DNA of 64,000 nt from Mya arenaria (taxonomy: Eukaryota > Mollusca > Bivalvia > Myida > Myidae): assembly GCF_026914265.1 (NCBI RefSeq), contig NC_069133.1:44923417-44987416 (forward strand), given 5' to 3'. Position numbers and translations under genes: made by a program. The notes under the pieces were generated by a model, which saw only the letters and a program-made list of their open reading frames with translations, did not search any database and had not been told where the DNA came from. Below, one piece after another: positions 60,288-64,000 of the stretch (the stretch's first letter is position 1; every line of letters starts with the position of its first letter).

Positions 60288-61665
60288 AAGGACCATTTCA
60301 GTAGATTTTGATCGATAATTGTCGAAGTGGTTTAGGAAGAACAAGATGACGATGTACGGCGGACAATAACTCACCATAAAAAATCATACCCACATCAAAT
60401 ACTAACAATTATACAGAAATGTGTTAAGTGACATTTAATGAAAAACTATAAAGCTGCCACGTCGCCACAGAAGAAGTGCCAGTATACGCCCTTACAACAG
60501 GTTCTTCTGAAATAAAACAAGCTGTTGAACCAAACGTTAATCCAAGCAAATATTTTTCACTACTAGAAATGCAATGAAGCTATTGAATGTTATCCAATTT
60601 CCGTTCTTACATTTTCTGGACCAAAGCAGCCTTAAAAGCTACTAAAATAAGCCTTTTAACATATTCGCGTTCGATAGAAATACGAACAATACCTAGATTT
60701 TCTATTAGAGCATTTCTGTGTGGTTGACACATTCGGAACTCCTCTGCCATTTTTATCGAAGACAACCTCGGATGTATGCCGCACATCAGTTGAAGTAGTT
60801 CGTAATTTTTTTAATTATATCATTAATTAAATGTAGTGTTTTAGAGTTGTATTTATTGATCTAAGTTTAAATTAATTGTCATTGAAGTGTATTATTGTAA
60901 ACATAATTGAGATTCCCAAGAGTTAAGTCATTAAGTTTAACTGCTAAATAAAATTACTACGCGATCTACTTGCAGTGGGCTTAAACGTACCACATTTTGA
61001 GTATGTAAACCGTCCAGATACATCCGAGATTGTTTTCGATAAAGTTCCGAATGAGGTTGACATTGAGTCGAACGGCGGTAGTCGCGCCTCCACCCAGGGG
61101 CTTGTTATTACCAATCACGATTTAGCCGTAAAGTGAAATTATCTAAAGGTCAAAGTTTTGTTACATTTGTATGAATTAGTAACAGCTGATCCTGAAATAG
61201 TATTGAAATTGTAAACACAATATCACGGTCATACTTAAGTCAAATCTTAATCTCAATCTTAACTCATTTTAAAACATAACATCAAATCAAATTGAAAACC
61301 ACATATGTTTTCACTCGTTTTTAAAGTCCATTCCCTTATATAGAATAGGTCGATTAAAAACTTTGGTCAATATTCGAAAGAAAAATTATTGTACAGCAAG
61401 AAAAGTACTTGAGTATACAACTCATTGTTCTTGAGCAAATACAATTTTGATCCAGAGTTAGTTTTCTATCATTCTCGTACACCAGAGTGATGGTACTATG
61501 CGTTAGATTTATCATTATCAAATATCTCTGATGAATGAGAATGTGTTCTATGAGATATTGACAAAACGTTCTTATCAACACATTCTATGCAAAAATATGC
61601 TTTTAATAAAAACATACACAATTTTAAATACTTGTTGATGTTATATGGTAAATTGAGTCGAGATT
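60288..61665 (+). repeat. 1.1-kb dispersed repeat, copy B (carries a MITE)
   Basis: Partner of 27495-28633, interrupted by the element at 60730-61054. After removing the element the two copies are collinear. A further stretch at about 61430-61545 is longer here than in copy A. Confidence 0.8.
60730..61054. mobile_element. 325-bp MITE with inverted ends and 7-8-bp target duplication
   Basis: The ends are inverted: left cattcggaactcc…atcgaagacaacctcggatgtat, right atacatccgagattgttttcgat…gttccgaatg. The 8-bp ggttgaca flanks both sides (60722-60729 and 61055-61062). The empty site is seen in copy A at 27925-27931. A 7-8-bp duplication fits hAT-type elements, but the end sequence does not identify the superfamily. 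No coding capacity. Confidence 0.85.
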
Positions 61666-61669
61666 CAAA

Positions 61670-62200
61670 TTAAGAATTGACTGGAGTACTTTGTGTTTTG
61701 GGGGCCAAATAAAACAAGGTCAGTTAAAAAAATAACTGTTTGTACATATTTAAGTTATTTTAACTAACGACTAAATGGACCAACTTATCAACAGACGAAT
61801 CGTACGATCGTTTTTTCGAATTATTTTTTCTGAGTTCATGAGTAGTTATTTTATTTATTACAAAACTAAGAGCTTTTATTGTTCAGTTTAGGCAAAGTTT
61901 ACATTATTTTTGAAAGTAAAATTTTCAATTAGATGTCACTCAAAAAACATATAACTAAAATTATGTCGTACGCTCGTTGATTTAATGACCCCATTAAAAG
62001 GGGCCCCAGGCACCAATATCACAAATAGTCTTAAAATAAATCCCAATCTCAACTAAATTTACCTTTTAACATTTTTCAGCCGTTTGGACTGTTTTTGGTT
62101 GTTATGATTGACTATATATTTGATGTCAATATATACGTCTCAAGTCCTGGCTGTTTATTGAAGTAATTCGTTTAAGACCACTTGTGCTTTGGTTTGGAGG
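61670..62200. other. non-coding stretch
   Basis: AT-rich; no gene or recognisable element seen. Confidence 0.45.
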
Positions 62201-62203
62201 GTG

Positions 62204-62715
62204 CCTGGTTCAAAGAGAGCCAATCAGTTGATATTTTAAGTCTATTTATTTTACATTATTAGTGAATATACATGAAAACAATAATGAATGAATTGGCAGT
62301 TTCTGGTAAATGAACACTGATAATCTGTACTTATAGAATAGTATCTTTTATGATAAAACTCGCTTAGCATTTAAGTTGAGAGGTACTTAACAAAAAGGGA
62401 ATTGGTTAAAATGTAAATATGTTCATTAGCCAGAGTAACATGCCAGTAATGTATTAAAATGATAATGAAACTACAGTACATAACTAAGATTAATTGTAAT
62501 AATAAATGAACATAAGTTGTTATACTTATATTAACAGTCAATAATCAAAACATAATTTATCTTTAAATGTTAAAATAAAACTTGTACTTAAATAAAAGAA
62601 CAGAACTTATATATTTCAACATGTAAGAAAACATGACAAAGTCACTTAAGAATAATATAAGAAAAGTTCTTACCTAGCTGGTTCAAAGAGAGCCAATCAG
62701 CTGATATTTCATGTC
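62204..62715 (+). repeat. pair of short direct repeats 474 bp apart
   Basis: 'tggttcaaagagagccaatc' followed by ag(t/c)tgatattt occurs at about 62205 and 62679. The interval is AT-rich without an open frame. It could be the ends of a small retroelement relic or a simple duplication. Confidence 0.5.
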
Positions 62716-63011
62716 TGATGGCTTGTATTTAAACCAAGTATATTTACTCGAAAAGCCAGACGTTGTTGCATATAAAGAAGGTAGTAACTTGTCACTAAAT
62801 GTTTAACAGTTTTATACAATGATTGTCTGGACCAGTAATGAAATATATGTACATACATAATTGTATCAAGGCCGGATGGTCAGTCAGACCTTTCAGTTGT
62901 AAAATCAATTTGCTTTGAGATAAAGAGTATTGAAATATTGGTTAAACCCAGACAGTACTTTTCTCCCACTTCAGATAAGTAGATCCAGAATTTTAACCAT
63001 GCTAGAAATTC

Positions 63012-63036
63012 TTATCTTGCCCACGGGCGAAGATAA
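63012..63036. other. short imperfect palindrome
   Basis: ttatcttgccc-acg-ggcgaagataa forms an imperfect hairpin; similar motifs are familiar from mollusc repeats, but no second copy is present here. Confidence 0.4.
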
Positions 63037-63039
63037 AAT

Positions 63040-64000
63040 GCCCGTATGGAACTCATTTTTAATGGTCGCCACATTGTAATTACCTCCCTAATTGACCTTA
63101 CGACAGCGGCTTCTAAGCCACGCCCCCTGATATCAAGGGAGCGAACTCTGTCTATGTCCGTCAAACAAACGAGGAAGTAATGGCGTCTCGCGTCGTTTCG
63201 CTTTCCAATATTCCTGACAAATTATCATAAATGTGACATTACAATGCGAAAAAAATAGAAGTCAAAGGAATTTGTAACTGGCTGCTACATCGGTAGGCTC
63301 GATATATCTTTAGAAAATGACGATATCTAACATTGACGGGGTGAAATCTATCCAAGTCAGAGAAAATCGGATAGCCGCCATGTTGTTAGCTAAAGAACTT
63401 CAGCGAACACGTTATATATTACCTTTTTGGATGTGTTCGCTGAAGAGAACGCCGTATCCAAACCCTACCAGAATTCGTGACATTTTTATGTCACGCTGTT
63501 ATTTCACTTGTATGCATTGTACAGACAAAATAGCTGTATCCTTAGGTTAATGAAGTAAAATGTAGTTCACAAACTCATTTTCAAAACCAAAAAAACACTT
63601 TAAAGATAGTTGATTTAGCTTTTTAATAAATCCTATTACAAGCATTCCTTATCTAGGTCATAGTTGTGTTCAAATTTAATCACGTGTCACCAAGATTTTC
63701 AGAAAATACCCATGTGACCTAGTGTTTATTTTGCTGTTATTTTTTCTATTTCGAATAATTAATAAATAACTAATAACAAATTTGGAATAAATAAATTGTT
63801 TTTACTTATCAAAAGGTATTTACAGCCTTACTGCAATTGGATTCAACTAAATGAACAATGTGAATCCGATGCTATAAATAGAATCCATCGACGTCATCAT
63901 GGTCATGTGATTGCATTGCATCATCACACTCAATTGATTCTGGTTGACTTTACTATGGGGGTTACGCCATAACTTTAATGCGTTGTAAACATCAAAAAAA
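63040..64000. other. non-coding end of window
   Basis: A 77-residue plus frame (63317-63550) has no domain and overlaps a 13-bp-arm hairpin (63398-63445). A short frame after 'gaagtaatggcgtctcgcg' at 63182 closes after 16 codons. Either could lie in a 5' exon of a gene beyond the window, but there is no supporting evidence. Confidence 0.4.

Noticed and set aside
63317..63550. 77-residue plus frame near the window end
   Set aside because: No domain, and it crosses a hairpin; could be part of a gene outside the window but cannot be supported.

Overview
The window looks like nuclear DNA from an invertebrate, most likely a bivalve mollusc. It is AT-rich and gene-poor, and it is packed with tandem repeats, tRNA-derived short elements and terminal-inverted-repeat elements. 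Several dispersed motifs resemble repeats I know from bivalve genomes: 'gtgaccttgacc' blocks, a TTAA-flanked element starting AGGGACTG, and a MITE with ends like TGCACCAGTCAATT. The organism call is inference; no search was run.

Only two protein-coding genes are convincing, and both are single-exon. One is a 606-residue membrane-anchored GMC flavoprotein oxidoreductase (5123-6943, +). The other is a 407-residue class A G-protein-coupled receptor with a histidine run in its third cytoplasmic loop (23086-24309, -). A broken fragment of a related receptor lies about 7 kb away (16668-16925, -). A third, weaker candidate is a small spliced transcription unit on the minus strand (about 53940 to 51890). 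It has a good donor, two good acceptors, an in-frame junction and an AATAAA, and would encode 64 residues of unknown family.

Layout. 1-1811: 72/74-bp minisatellite. 1.9-5 kb: non-coding with a SINE flanked by a target-site duplication. 5.0-7.3 kb: GMC gene. 7.3-16.6 kb: non-coding, with a TTAA-flanked element, a 155-bp hairpin element and dispersed repeats. 16.7-16.9 kb: receptor pseudogene. 17-23 kb: non-coding, with a 9-bp/54-bp minisatellite and a SINE-like element. 23.1-24.3 kb: receptor gene. 24.7-30.3 kb: dispersed repeats and a 32-bp minisatellite. 30.9-55.06 kb: an array of a 2.2-kb unit (eight full copies and a partial ninth). Each full unit carries a degenerate tRNA-Ser-like RNA polymerase III module. 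The ninth copy is split by a 5.18-kb insertion (49041-54224), which itself carries the small spliced unit and a nested MITE. 55.8-60.2 kb: a complex repeat family, first in direct and then in inverted orientation. 60.3-61.7 kb: a second copy of a repeat also found at 27.5-28.6 kb, this copy carrying a MITE that the other lacks. 61.7-64 kb: non-coding, with small hairpins and a short direct repeat.

The two genes have no evident functional link. Mobile-element activity and tandem amplification dominate the window.
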